NCBI GenBank assembly: GCA_013298245.1
Contig: JAAFHD010000026.1
Location: forward strand, 1 to 17,208
DNA from: Alphaproteobacteria bacterium
GTDB lineage: Bacteria; Pseudomonadota; Alphaproteobacteria; Acetobacterales; Acetobacteraceae
DNA length: 17,208 nucleotides
Direction: 5' to 3'
Shown here one piece after another: positions 1 through 7,642 of the stretch. Every line of letters begins with the position of its first letter. The first letter of the stretch is position 1. Position numbers and translations under genes: made by a program. The notes under the pieces are model-generated. The model ran no database searches and had not been told where the DNA came from. It saw only the letters and a program-made list of their open reading frames with translations.

Positions 1-599
<599 letters not shown>

Positions 600-620
600 A
601 CGGAAAGCGGGGACGAAGCG

Positions 621-1814
621 ATGAACATCCACGAATATCAGGGCAAGGAATTGCTGCGCCGTTATGGCGTGACGGTGCTGGAAGGCCATGTGGCGGAAAC
701 GCCGGACGCCGCCGAGGCCGCGGCACGCAAGCTGCCTGGCCCGATCTATGTGGTGAAGTCGCAGATCCATGCCGGCGGGCGTGGCGCTGGCCGCTTCGTG
801 GATGACCCGAATGGCAAGGGCGGCGTGCGCCTGGCGAAGTCGCCCGAGGAAGCCAAGGCCGCCGCCGCCGCCATGCTGAACCACGTGCTGGTCACCAAGC
901 AGACCGGCCCCGAGGGCAAGCTGGTCCGCCGCGTCTATGTGGAAGCCGGTTGCGACATCGCGCGCGAATTGTACCTGGCCTTCCTGCTGGACCGCGATGT
1001 GGGCCGGGTGGCCATCATGGCGTCCACCGAAGGCGGCATGGAGATCGAGGAGGTGGCCGAACACCACCCCGAGAAAATCCTGAAGGTGCATGTGGACCCC
1101 GCCACCGGCGTGCAGGGCTGGCATGCGCGGAAGCTGGCCTTTGGGCTGGGTTTGGAAGGCAAGCAGGTCGGCGCTTTCGTGAAGTTCGTCACCGCGCTGT
1201 ATGGCGCTTATGTCGAGCTGGATTGCGCGATCGTGGAGATCAATCCGCTGGTCGTGACCAAGGGCGGCGATGTGGTGGCGCTGGATGCGAAGGTGTCCTT
1301 CGATGACAGCGCGCTGTATCGCCACAAGGACCTTGAGGCGCTGCGCGATGACCATGAGATGGACCCGAAGGAGCTCGACGCGGTTCAGAACGACCTGAAC
1401 TATGTGGCGCTGGATGGCGAGATCGGCTGCATGGTGAATGGCGCGGGCCTGGCCATGGCGACGATGGACATCATCAAGCTCTATGGCAGCAGCCCCGCGA
1501 ACTTCCTGGATGTGGGCGGCACGGCCAATGCGGCGCGCGTGACCGAGGCGTTCCGCATCATCACGTCGGACACCAATGTGAAGGGCATCCTGGTCAATAT
1601 CTTCGGCGGCATCGCCAAGTGCGACATGATCGCCACGGGCATTGTCGAGGCGTCGAAGAACCTGTCGCTGAAGGTGCCGCTGGTGGTGCGCCTGGAAGGC
1701 ACCAACGTCGAATTGGGCAAGAAGATCCTGGCTGAATCCGGACTTGCCATCATCCCCGCCGACAACCTGGCGGACGCCGCGCAGAAGGCCGTCGCGGCCG
1801 TCAAGGGAGCCTGA
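621..1814 (+). CDS. sucC: Succinate-CoA ligase (ADP-forming), beta subunit
   Basis: Beta subunit of succinyl-CoA synthetase, which converts succinyl-CoA, ADP (or GDP) and phosphate to succinate, CoA and NTP in the TCA cycle. The 397-residue length matches bacterial SucC. The N-terminal ATP-grasp half starts [12 protein letters not shown] and carries [10 protein letters not shown] (residues 46-55), EINPL (206-210) and DAKVSFDD (222-229), the nucleotide and Mg-binding elements. The C-terminal CoA-ligase half carries the GGTA and NIFGGI motifs. A purine-rich GGGGA about 8 bases upstream supports ATG 621. The stop is 3 bases before sucD, so the two subunits are translated as a pair. The alternative of malate-CoA ligase (MtkA) is less likely on overall sequence character and context, but an alignment would settle it. 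Confidence 0.96.
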   Translation: MNIHEYQGKELLRRYGVTVLEGHVAETPDAAEAAARKLPGPIYVVKSQIHAGGRGAGRFVDDPNGKGGVRLAKSPEEAKAAAAAMLNHVLVTKQTGPEGKLVRRVYVEAGCDIARELYLAFLLDRDVGRVAIMASTEGGMEIEEVAEHHPEKILKVHVDPATGVQGWHARKLAFGLGLEGKQVGAFVKFVTALYGAYVELDCAIVEINPLVVTKGGDVVALDAKVSFDDSALYRHKDLEALRDDHEMDPKELDAVQNDLNYVALDGEIGCMVNGAGLAMATMDIIKLYGSSPANFLDVGGTANAARVTEAFRIITSDTNVKGILVNIFGGIAKCDMIATGIVEASKNLSLKVPLVVRLEGTNVELGKKILAESGLAIIPADNLADAAQKAVAAVKGA

Positions 1815-1817
1815 ACT

Positions 1818-2714
1818 ATGGCCGTTCTGATCAACGCGAACACCCGCGTCATGACGCAGGGTTTCACCGGTGCGCAGGGCACCTTCCACGCCAGCCAAGG
1901 CATCGCCTATGGCAGCACCTATGTAGGCGGCGTGACGCCGGGCAAGGGCGGCACGATGCACCCCGAGTTGAACCTGCCGGTGTTCAACACGGTGGCGGAA
2001 TGCGTGGCGGCGACGGGCGCGAATGCCTCGGTGATCTATGTGCCCGCGCCCTTCGCAGCCGACTCCATCCTGGAAGCGATCGACGCGGAAATCCCGCTGA
2101 TCATCTGCATCACCGAGGGCATTCCGGTGCTGGACATGGTGAAGGTGAAGCGCGCGCTCAGCACCAGCAAGTCGCGCCTGGTGGGGCCGAATTGCCCGGG
2201 CGTGATCACGCCGGATGCGTGCAAGATCGGCATCATGCCGGGGCACATCCATCGTCGCGGTTCGGTGGGTATCGTGAGCCGTTCGGGCACGCTGACCTAT
2301 GAGGCGGTGGCGCAGACCACGGCGGCGGGCTTGGGCCAATCCACCTGCGTCGGCATCGGCGGTGATCCGGTGAAGGGCATGGACTTCATCGATGTGTTGG
2401 AACTGTTCCTGAAGGATGACGAGACCAAGTCGATCATCATGATCGGCGAAATCGGCGGTCAGTCCGAGGTGCAGGCGGCCGAATACCTGGCGCGCGAGAA
2501 TTTCGGGCCGGGCAAGCCGAACAAGCCGGTGGTGGGCTTTATCGCGGGTGCCACGGCGCCTCCGGGCCGGCGCATGGGCCATGCGGGCGCGGTGATTTCC
2601 GGCGGGCAGGACACGGCGGTGGCGAAGATGGCCGCCATGGCCGCTGTTGGCATCCACATCGCGGACAGCCCATCTGCACTGGGTTCCACCATGGTCAAGG
2701 CACTCAAGGCCTAG
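1818..2714 (+). CDS. sucD: Succinate-CoA ligase, alpha subunit
   Basis: Alpha subunit of succinyl-CoA synthetase; it binds CoA and carries the phosphohistidine intermediate. The length is 298 residues, about normal. The N-terminal CoA-binding Rossmann domain begins with [12 protein letters not shown] (residues 13-24). VGPNCPG (122-128) and the SRSGTLTYE loop (154-162) are classic for the family. The active-site histidine is H255 in [16 protein letters not shown] ribosome site lies in the 3' end of sucC, 9 bases before the ATG. Unlike the common alphaproteobacterial order mdh-sucC-sucD-sucA-sucB, the next gene is not sucA but an FrhB-family protein, 53 bases downstream. No U-rich hairpin terminator is seen after the stop. 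Confidence 0.96.
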   Translation: MAVLINANTRVMTQGFTGAQGTFHASQGIAYGSTYVGGVTPGKGGTMHPELNLPVFNTVAECVAATGANASVIYVPAPFAADSILEAIDAEIPLIICITEGIPVLDMVKVKRALSTSKSRLVGPNCPGVITPDACKIGIMPGHIHRRGSVGIVSRSGTLTYEAVAQTTAAGLGQSTCVGIGGDPVKGMDFIDVLELFLKDDETKSIIMIGEIGGQSEVQAAEYLARENFGPGKPNKPVVGFIAGATAPPGRRMGHAGAVISGGQDTAVAKMAAMAAVGIHIADSPSALGSTMVKALKA

Positions 2715-2725
2715 TTCGTTACGAA
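2715..2725. promoter_or_regulatory. Short perfect dyad just after sucD stop
   Basis: TTCGT-T-ACGAA, an 11-base inverted repeat with a one-base centre, starts directly after the sucD stop codon. It is too short and lacks a U-tract for an intrinsic terminator. It could be a small operator half for the downstream gene, or chance. No regulator gene is nearby to support an assignment. Confidence 0.2.
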
Positions 2726-2737
2726 ATCCACACGCGC

Positions 2738-2771
2738 GCATGGCGGCGGCCGGTCTAGGCTTCCGCCATGC
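2738..2771 (+). promoter_or_regulatory. Inverted repeat enclosing the start codon of the FrhB/BciB-like gene
   Basis: GCATGGCGG (2738-2746) and CCGCCATGC (2763-2771) are perfect 9-base complements with a 16-base loop. The right arm contains the ATG at 2768. No Shine-Dalgarno sequence precedes that ATG. If transcription reads through from sucD, the mRNA could fold so the start codon is paired. If the gene has its own leaderless start, TAGGCT at 2756-2761 sits at -12 to -7 and could be a weak -10 element. The repeat is seen directly; any regulatory role is inference. Confidence 0.35.
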
Positions 2772-3988
2772 CGCTCGACCATTCGCCCCCGCTTTATGCG
2801 CCTGAACTGCCACCCGCCGCGCGCCGCGGCCTTTGCACCGATTGCGGCCTGTCGCGCATGAAGAACGCGGTGGATTGCGGCACCGCCTGCCAGTTCATCG
2901 CACCCGACTACACCACCGCCGAAACCCGCACCCATGGCCGCCCGCGCGGCGATGGCGATGAGCTCTTCTTCGGCCCCTTCCGCGCCATGCACCGCGCGCG
3001 CCTGCGCACCCCCGCACCTGGCGCGCAATGGACCGGCATCACCACCCGCATCGCCGAACGCCTTTTGGAAACCGGCGCCGTCACCGCCGTGCTGACCATG
3101 GCGCCCGACCTGCAGGACAAGTGGCGCCCCGTCCCCGTCATCGTCACGCGCGCCGAGGGCATGGCGGCGGTGCGCGGCATGCGCATGGGCACCGCACCCC
3201 TGCTGGCCCTGCTGGAGCCCGCGCGCGCGGCGGGCCACACGCGCATCGCCATCATCGGCATTCCCTGCCAGGTGCACGCCCTGCGCGGCATCGAACACAA
3301 GCTTGGCCTGGACCGCCTCTACGTCATCGGCACACCGTGCAGCGACAACACCACCACGGAGAACTTCCACCGCTTCCTGGCGCTGCTGGACGACAAGCCG
3401 GAGACCATCACCTACCTCGAATTCCGCGCCGACTACCGCGTCGAAATCCGCCATGATGATGGCCGCATCCGCACCATCCCTTTCCTGATGCTGCCGCTGG
3501 CCGACCTGCCCGGAGATTTCTTCCCGCTCACCTGCCGCACCTGCGTGGACTACACCAACGCGCTGGCCGACATCACCGTCGGCTACATGGCCGGCACAGG
3601 CGAGCAATGGCTGCTGGTGCGCAACGCGCGCGGCGAGGAATTACTCAACCTGATCGCCGATGACGTCGTGCTGGAAACGCCCACCAGCGCCGGCAAACGC
3701 GCTGCCGCCGTGAAGGGTTTCGCCGCCAACACCGAACGCGCGGCGGGTGGCCTGCCGCTGCGCCGCATGCCGCGCTGGCTGCGTCCGCTGGTCGCCTGGC
3801 TGCAGCCGCGCATCGGTCCGCGCGGCCTGGAATTCGCCCGCGCGCGGCTCGAGATGAAGGCGGTTGAAACCGTGCTGCATCTGCGCCGTATCCATCCGCG
3901 CCGCATGGCGCGCATGGTGCCCGACCATGTGTGGAAACTGGCCGCCCCTTACGGCTTATCGAAGGATCGGCCCGGCCGCGCTGAGTGA
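2768..3988 (+). CDS. FrhB/F420-dehydrogenase beta family iron-sulfur flavoprotein, BciB-like (candidate 8-vinyl reductase)
   Basis: This 406-residue protein belongs to the coenzyme F420 hydrogenase/dehydrogenase beta-subunit family, which also includes BciB, the ferredoxin-dependent 3,8-divinyl (proto)chlorophyllide 8-vinyl reductase, and plant HCAR. It has exactly eight cysteines: C23, C26, C37, C41 in an N-terminal CTDCG...CGTAC cluster, C167 in the family motif IPCQVHALR, C191 in GTPCSDN, and C256/C259 in CRTC. That number would suit two [4Fe-4S] clusters. DYTNALAD (261-268) followed by VGYM is, from memory, typical of the BciB branch. A basic C-terminal region (about 330-390) follows. No signal peptide is seen, so it is probably cytosolic or peripheral. 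A start at 2768 is chosen because it directly precedes the conserved N-terminus, although it lacks a ribosome site. BciB function would imply (bacterio)chlorophyll synthesis, which this window cannot confirm; another F420- or flavin-type reductase is the alternative. Confidence 0.7.
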   Translation: MPLDHSPPLYAPELPPAARRGLCTDCGLSRMKNAVDCGTACQFIAPDYTTAETRTHGRPRGDGDELFFGPFRAMHRARLRTPAPGAQWTGITTRIAERLLETGAVTAVLTMAPDLQDKWRPVPVIVTRAEGMAAVRGMRMGTAPLLALLEPARAAGHTRIAIIGIPCQVHALRGIEHKLGLDRLYVIGTPCSDNTTTENFHRFLALLDDKPETITYLEFRADYRVEIRHDDGRIRTIPFLMLPLADLPGDFFPLTCRTCVDYTNALADITVGYMAGTGEQWLLVRNARGEELLNLIADDVVLETPTSAGKRAAAVKGFAANTERAAGGLPLRRMPRWLRPLVAWLQPRIGPRGLEFARARLEMKAVETVLHLRRIHPRRMARMVPDHVWKLAAPYGLSKDRPGRAE

Positions 3989-4777
3989 CAGATTCTGGTC
4001 TGCGAGGTCGGCCGCCGGGCTGTCCGGCGCCACCGCCAGCACACGTTCCCAGTCGCGCCGCGCGCCTTCGGTATCACCGCGCAACTGCCGCAGAATGCCG
4101 CGTTCCAGCAGAGCTTCCGGGTTATCTGGCGCCAACACCAGCGCGCGTTCAGCACTTTCCATCGCTTCCTGCGGGCGCTCGATCGCCCGCAGCGCGGCGG
4201 CGCGAAACACCAGGGTTTCCGCGCGTTCCGGGTCGATCTCCAGCGCACGGTCCAAATCCCGCAACGCATCCATGTGCCGACGCAGCGCGGCCAGCGACAC
4301 GGCGCGATCCGTGTAGAGGTCCGGGTCATTGGGCTGCATCGTCAGCGCGATGGTGACGGCGGCGAAGGCACGGTTCGCGTCGCCCGCCATCATCCAGGCC
4401 TGCGCCGCCTGGCCATACAACGCGGCACGCGCGGCACCACTGGCCTGGCTGCCGCGCGCCAGGCGTTCCAACTGGTCGGCCGCGCGTTCCGCATCACCCA
4501 TGCCCAGCAACGCCCAGGCGGCGCAGTGGCGCGCCGGCTCGCCACCGCCTTCACGTTCCCAGCGCTGCGCGAAGGCGATGGCACCTTCCGGGTCGTCGCG
4601 CGACATGTTCAGGCAGCGGTCGTATTCCGGCTCGTCGGTCAGGCGCGGCGGTTCGGGCGGCAACGGCAGGTCGGCGTAAATCCCGTTGCCGGCGGGTTGC
4701 CACCACCAGAACGCGGCACCCGCCGCACCCAGAAGCAGCACGCCCAAAAACCCAATGATGACGGCGCCGCGAGACAT
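3956..4777 (-). CDS. Membrane-anchored tetratricopeptide repeat protein
   Basis: 273 residues. Residues about 5-26 form a single hydrophobic segment ending in a WWW cluster, without a clear signal-peptidase site, so it reads as an N-terminal anchor with the rest periplasmic. After a proline-rich linker (about 37-46), five TPR-like helix pairs follow at about 83-110, 118-150, 152-184, 186-218 and 220-252; the last four end in the typical MQPND, EIDPE, LAPDN and VAPDS turns. The architecture suits a scaffold for protein contacts; no enzyme motif is present and the partner is unknown. Its last 33 bases overlap the end of the convergent FrhB-family gene. No Shine-Dalgarno sequence precedes the ATG, and TATAGC lies 9-14 bases upstream on this strand, so a leaderless transcript is possible. 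Confidence 0.85.
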   Translation of the reverse strand: MSRGAVIIGFLGVLLLGAAGAAFWWWQPAGNGIYADLPLPPEPPRLTDEPEYDRCLNMSRDDPEGAIAFAQRWEREGGGEPARHCAAWALLGMGDAERAADQLERLARGSQASGAARAALYGQAAQAWMMAGDANRAFAAVTIALTMQPNDPDLYTDRAVSLAALRRHMDALRDLDRALEIDPERAETLVFRAAALRAIERPQEAMESAERALVLAPDNPEALLERGILRQLRGDTEGARRDWERVLAVAPDSPAADLADQNLSLSAAGPILR

Positions 4778-4834
4778 GACAATTGGCTATAACCCAGCTT
4801 GCGCCGTGATGCGAACCCGCCGCACTCTGCCCGC
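4778..4834. promoter_or_regulatory. Divergent intergenic region with possible overlapping promoters
   Basis: This 57-base gap separates the TPR gene (-) from the SDR gene (+). It contains the only AT-rich patch nearby, AATTGGCTATAAC (4781-4793). TATAAC at 4788-4793 could be a -10 element for the + strand gene, and TATAGC on the other strand, sharing the same bases, for the TPR gene. No convincing -35 box accompanies either. Neither gene has a recognisable ribosome site. This is a position-based guess only. Confidence 0.3.
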
Positions 4835-5653
4835 ATGCTGTTGATCATCGGCGAGGGCTTCACGGGTGCGGAAATCGCGCGGCAGGCGCGTGCGGCGGGC
4901 ATGGATGCGCGCACCACCACGCGCGGCACACCGCGTGCCGGGCAGATCGCCTTCGCCGACGCCGGCGCCGCGCTGCGTGATGCCGCGCAGCTGGTGATGA
5001 CCGCGCCACCCGGCGATGCGGGCGACCCCTTCCTGGCCACGCATGGCGCAGCACTGCCGGGCGCGTTGCGTTGGGCGGGGTATCTCTCGACCACCGGTGT
5101 TTATGGTGACCGCAATGGCGGCGCGGTGGATGAAGACACGCCGCCGGCACCTGGCCAGCCGCGCAGCCAGCGCAGGTTGGCGGCGGAACAGGCCTGGCGC
5201 GCCGCCGCTGCGGGGCGTTTCGCGCTTGATCTCATGCGCGTCGCCGGCATCTATGGCCCAGGGCGCAGCGCGGTGGACGACCTGCGCGCCGGCCAGGCGC
5301 GGCGCGTGGAAAAACCCGGTCACGCCTTCGGGCGCATCCATGTGGAGGATATCGCGCGCGCCGTTCTGGCGGCGATCGCGCATCCGCCGGCGGGTGCGCG
5401 CGTGCTGAACCTGACCGATGACGAAGCGGCACCCAGCGCCGATGTCATCGCGCATGCTGCGGCTTTGCTGGGCGTGGCACCACCGCCCGCGATCCCCTTC
5501 GCAGAGGCCGCGCCGCGCATGAGCGAGATGGCGCTGTCCTTCTGGGCGGAGAACCGCCGCGTGATGAACGCGAAGACCAAGGCAGCGCTGCATATGACGT
5601 GGCGCTACCCGACCTATCGCGAAGGCCTGGCCGCGATACTCCCCAAGCCGTGA
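4835..5653 (+). CDS. Atypical extended SDR / NAD(P)-dependent epimerase-like protein, YeeZ type
   Basis: 272 residues from ATG 4835. That start begins directly with the Rossmann strand MLLIIGEGFTG; the frame is open back to a TTG at 4799, but the extra 12 residues precede the expected N-terminus. GEGFTG (residues 6-11) is the dinucleotide-binding loop. YLSTTGVYGD (83-92) is the conserved segment before the active site. RVAGIYGPGR (135-144) and HVEDIARAV (169-177) are also typical of the family. The usual YxxxK catalytic pair is replaced by an RxxLAAE stretch (about 113-118), as in the YeeZ-like atypical SDRs, so classical dehydrogenase chemistry is doubtful. The substrate is unknown. Cytosolic. 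The next gene starts 46 bases downstream on the same strand. Confidence 0.85.
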   Translation: MLLIIGEGFTGAEIARQARAAGMDARTTTRGTPRAGQIAFADAGAALRDAAQLVMTAPPGDAGDPFLATHGAALPGALRWAGYLSTTGVYGDRNGGAVDEDTPPAPGQPRSQRRLAAEQAWRAAAAGRFALDLMRVAGIYGPGRSAVDDLRAGQARRVEKPGHAFGRIHVEDIARAVLAAIAHPPAGARVLNLTDDEAAPSADVIAHAAALLGVAPPPAIPFAEAAPRMSEMALSFWAENRRVMNAKTKAALHMTWRYPTYREGLAAILPKP

Positions 5654-5699
5654 CGCGCGACCTATATGTCGTGCGCATGACATCGCCGCCGGGGCAAGG

Positions 5700-6170
5700 A
5701 TGATCCACTACACGCTGCGCTGCGCCGCGGGCCACCAGTTCGACAGCTGGTTCCGCAACAGCGACGCCTTCGACACACAGGCCAAGGCCGGGCTGGTGGA
5801 ATGCCCGGTGTGTGGCGACACGCATGTCTCGCGCGCGCTGATGACGCCTGCCGTGGCGAAGGCCGGCGGCGTGAAGGGCCGCCCGGAAGCCGCACCGCCC
5901 GCGCCCGAAACGCCGCCACCACCGCCCACCAAGCCCGCCGCCGGCCCGATGCCCGCGCAGGTGGTCGCCCTGCTGCAACGCCTGCGCGACGAGGTGGAAA
6001 AGACCAGCGACTATGTCGGCGGTGAATTCGCCGATGAAGCGCGCCGCATCCACAACGGCGAAGCGGAAGAACGCAGCATCTATGGCGAAGCGACCGAGGC
6101 TGAGGCCGAAGCGCTGCGCGAGGACGGCATCGAGGTCAGCAACATCCCCTGGGTGCCGCGCAACAACTGA
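5700..6170 (+). CDS. DUF1178 family protein (zinc-ribbon-like)
   Basis: 156 residues. The N-terminal 55 residues carry the DUF1178 signature: MIHYTLRCAAGHQFDSWF, an FDTQ element, GLVECPVCG and the SRALMTP helix. C8, H12, C35 and C38 could bind one metal ion in a small zinc-ribbon-like fold. A proline/alanine-rich linker (about 60-82) follows, then a helical, acidic C-terminal domain with GGEFADEARRIH and EEDGIEVSNIPWVPR-like features (the visible ending is SNIPWVPRNN). The family is common in alpha- and betaproteobacteria and has no assigned function. GGGGCAAGG runs directly up to the ATG and serves as the ribosome site. A creatininase-family gene starts 16 bases after its stop, so the two are probably co-transcribed. 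Confidence 0.9.
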   Translation: MIHYTLRCAAGHQFDSWFRNSDAFDTQAKAGLVECPVCGDTHVSRALMTPAVAKAGGVKGRPEAAPPAPETPPPPPTKPAAGPMPAQVVALLQRLRDEVEKTSDYVGGEFADEARRIHNGEAEERSIYGEATEAEAEALREDGIEVSNIPWVPRNN

Positions 6171-6172
6171 AA

Positions 6173-6177
6173 AAGGA
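6173..6177 (+). promoter_or_regulatory. Ribosome binding site of the creatininase-family gene
   Basis: AAGGA lies 8 bases before ATG 6186, overlapping the tail of the DUF1178 gene spacer. It fixes the start of the downstream gene and supports co-transcription. Confidence 0.6.
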
Positions 6178-6185
6178 CCTGCCGC

Positions 6186-6959
6186 ATGCGCTGGGAAACA
6201 CGCACCGCCCCTGAGTTGAAGCAGCTTGCGGCCGAAGGCGCCCTGGCCGTCCTGCCCATCGGCAGCCTGGAACAACACGGCCCGCATCTGCCGGTCTGGA
6301 CCGACAGCATCACCGCCCAGGAAATGGCGCTGCGCGCGGCGGCGAAGGCGCGCACCAAGGCGGTGGTGATGCCGCCCATCTGGCTCGGTTTGTCGGAACA
6401 CCATCTGCCCTATGGCGGCACCATCAGCGCCGATTACGCGACCTTCCATGGCATGATCCGCTGCGTCTGCCGCAGCCTGCGCGCCATCGGGTTTTCGCGC
6501 CTGCTGGTGGTGAACGGGCATGGCGGCAATATCGATCCGCTGGCGGTATCCGTGCGCGAATGCGCGGTGGAATTCGCGATGCCGGTGGTGGCCATCACCT
6601 GGCCAATGGCGGCGCCCGCGGAGATCGGAAAAATCCTGACCACGCAGCCCGGCGTGATGCATGCGTGTGAGGGCGAGACCGCCATCTGGTTGGCACTGGA
6701 TGCCGGCCAGGTGCGCCAGGACCTGGTGCCCGCGCCGATCAATACCGCGCCACCGCCGGCGGGAGCGCAGCGCTTCTATTCCTTCTGGGAACGCGCCGCG
6801 CCCACCGGCGTGCGCGGTGACGCCCGCGCTGCCACCGCCGCGAAAGGCGAGGCCATCTTCGACGCCGCCAGCACCGGCATCGCCGCCGCGATGGACAATG
6901 ACGCGCTGTGGACCACGCCCGATGATGTCTGGGCGCCGGACCGCGCGCTGCGTCCGTGA
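6186..6959 (+). CDS. Creatininase family protein (metal-dependent amidohydrolase fold)
   Basis: 257 residues, the usual size of the creatinine amidohydrolase family, cytosolic. LPIGSLEQHGPHLPVWTD (residues 23-40) contains the expected metal ligands E29, H31 and D40. VVNGHGGN (108-115) supplies H112, and HACEGETAIWLAL (159-171) supplies the late acidic ligand, E162 or E164. All core ligands are therefore present, and a hydrolase acting on a cyclic amide or formamide is likely. The family includes creatininase, MftE (mycofactocin maturation) and FAPy deformylase. No mft genes or creatine catabolism genes are adjacent, so the substrate cannot be named. The Shine-Dalgarno AAGGA supports ATG 6186. 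It sits between the DUF1178 gene and a sensor-like membrane protein, 51 bases from the latter. Confidence 0.88.
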   Translation: MRWETRTAPELKQLAAEGALAVLPIGSLEQHGPHLPVWTDSITAQEMALRAAAKARTKAVVMPPIWLGLSEHHLPYGGTISADYATFHGMIRCVCRSLRAIGFSRLLVVNGHGGNIDPLAVSVRECAVEFAMPVVAITWPMAAPAEIGKILTTQPGVMHACEGETAIWLALDAGQVRQDLVPAPINTAPPPAGAQRFYSFWERAAPTGVRGDARAATAAKGEAIFDAASTGIAAAMDNDALWTTPDDVWAPDRALRP

Positions 6960-7010
6960 AGCTTTCATGACGCTCTTGCCGCACCTCGGCGCAGGCGCGA
7001 ACACAGCCGG

Positions 7011-7637
7011 ATGGTGAGCATGCACACATCCGGCGCGCGGCCTTTGGCGGCGCTGTTGATCCTGGTGATCCTGTTGCAGGGCGCGGCGGGGCTGTTCGCG
7101 CTGTGGCGGAACCATACCGAACAGGCGCGATCACGCGCGGAATTGGCCGCCATCAGCATGGCGCGCGATGCCGCGCGCAACGCGCAATCCGCCTTCCATG
7201 TGCAAGTGCAGGAGTGGAAGAACATCCTGCTGCGCGGCCAGGATGCGGCGCTGCGCGCGCGGCACGAACAGGCCTTCGCGGAACGTTCGGCGGCGGTGGG
7301 TACGGCGCTGGGCAACTTGGGCGCACGCGCGGAACAGGCACTGCAACGCCATGCCGCCGTCAACCGCAGCTACGCCGAAGTGCTGGCCAGCGCGCCGCTC
7401 GCCACCGGTGATGACGCGCGCGCCGCCGACGCCAGGCTGCGCGGCGTGGACCGCGAATTGCAGACCATGCTGGACCGCTTGTCGGACAACATCACCGCCG
7501 AACACGGCGCCGCATTGGCCGCCGCTGCACTGCGCGAGGCGGAGTCGTATGCTGCCATGCGGCTCATGCTGTTCATCACCGGCGGCATCGGGCTGCTGGC
7601 CACATTGGGATTGATGCTGGTCGCGGCGCGGCGCTGA
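7011..7637 (+). CDS. Chemoreceptor-like sensor stub: two membrane segments around a helical periplasmic domain, no output domain
   Basis: 208 residues. TM1 spans about residues 11-31, and TM2 lies near the C-terminus (about 183-204) before a short AARR tail. Between them is an all-helical domain resembling the four-helix-bundle ligand domain of methyl-accepting chemotaxis proteins; the QVQEWKNILLRG stretch (about 64-75) is characteristic of that group. In chemoreceptors HAMP and the signalling domain would follow TM2, but here the protein stops. The frame ends cleanly 5 bases before the Na/Pi cotransporter gene, so it does not look like a recent frameshift. ATG at 7011 or 7020 could be the start. 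It may act as a regulatory subunit for the transporter, or be a degenerate receptor. Function is unknown. Confidence 0.75.
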   Translation: MVSMHTSGARPLAALLILVILLQGAAGLFALWRNHTEQARSRAELAAISMARDAARNAQSAFHVQVQEWKNILLRGQDAALRARHEQAFAERSAAVGTALGNLGARAEQALQRHAAVNRSYAEVLASAPLATGDDARAADARLRGVDRELQTMLDRLSDNITAEHGAALAAAALREAESYAAMRLMLFITGGIGLLATLGLMLVAARR

Positions 7638-7642
7638 CGCCG

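Noticed and set aside
621..2714. Malate-CoA ligase (mtkAB) as an alternative to sucCD
   Set aside because: Sequence character is that of SucC/SucD, and no serine-cycle gene is nearby.
2711..3607. Antisense open frame of 298 codons opposite the FrhB-family gene
   Set aside because: Gly/Ala/Arg/His-rich product without domains; the + strand gene has a full cysteine pattern.
5877..5945. Proline/alanine-coding GC-rich tract in the DUF1178 gene as a DNA repeat
   Set aside because: It is a coding linker of mixed proline codons, with no regular repeat unit.
5445..7115. Long antisense open frame of 556 codons on the minus strand
   Set aside because: It lies opposite three well-supported genes; its product is Arg/Gly/His-rich low complexity without domains, the usual shadow of GC-rich third positions.
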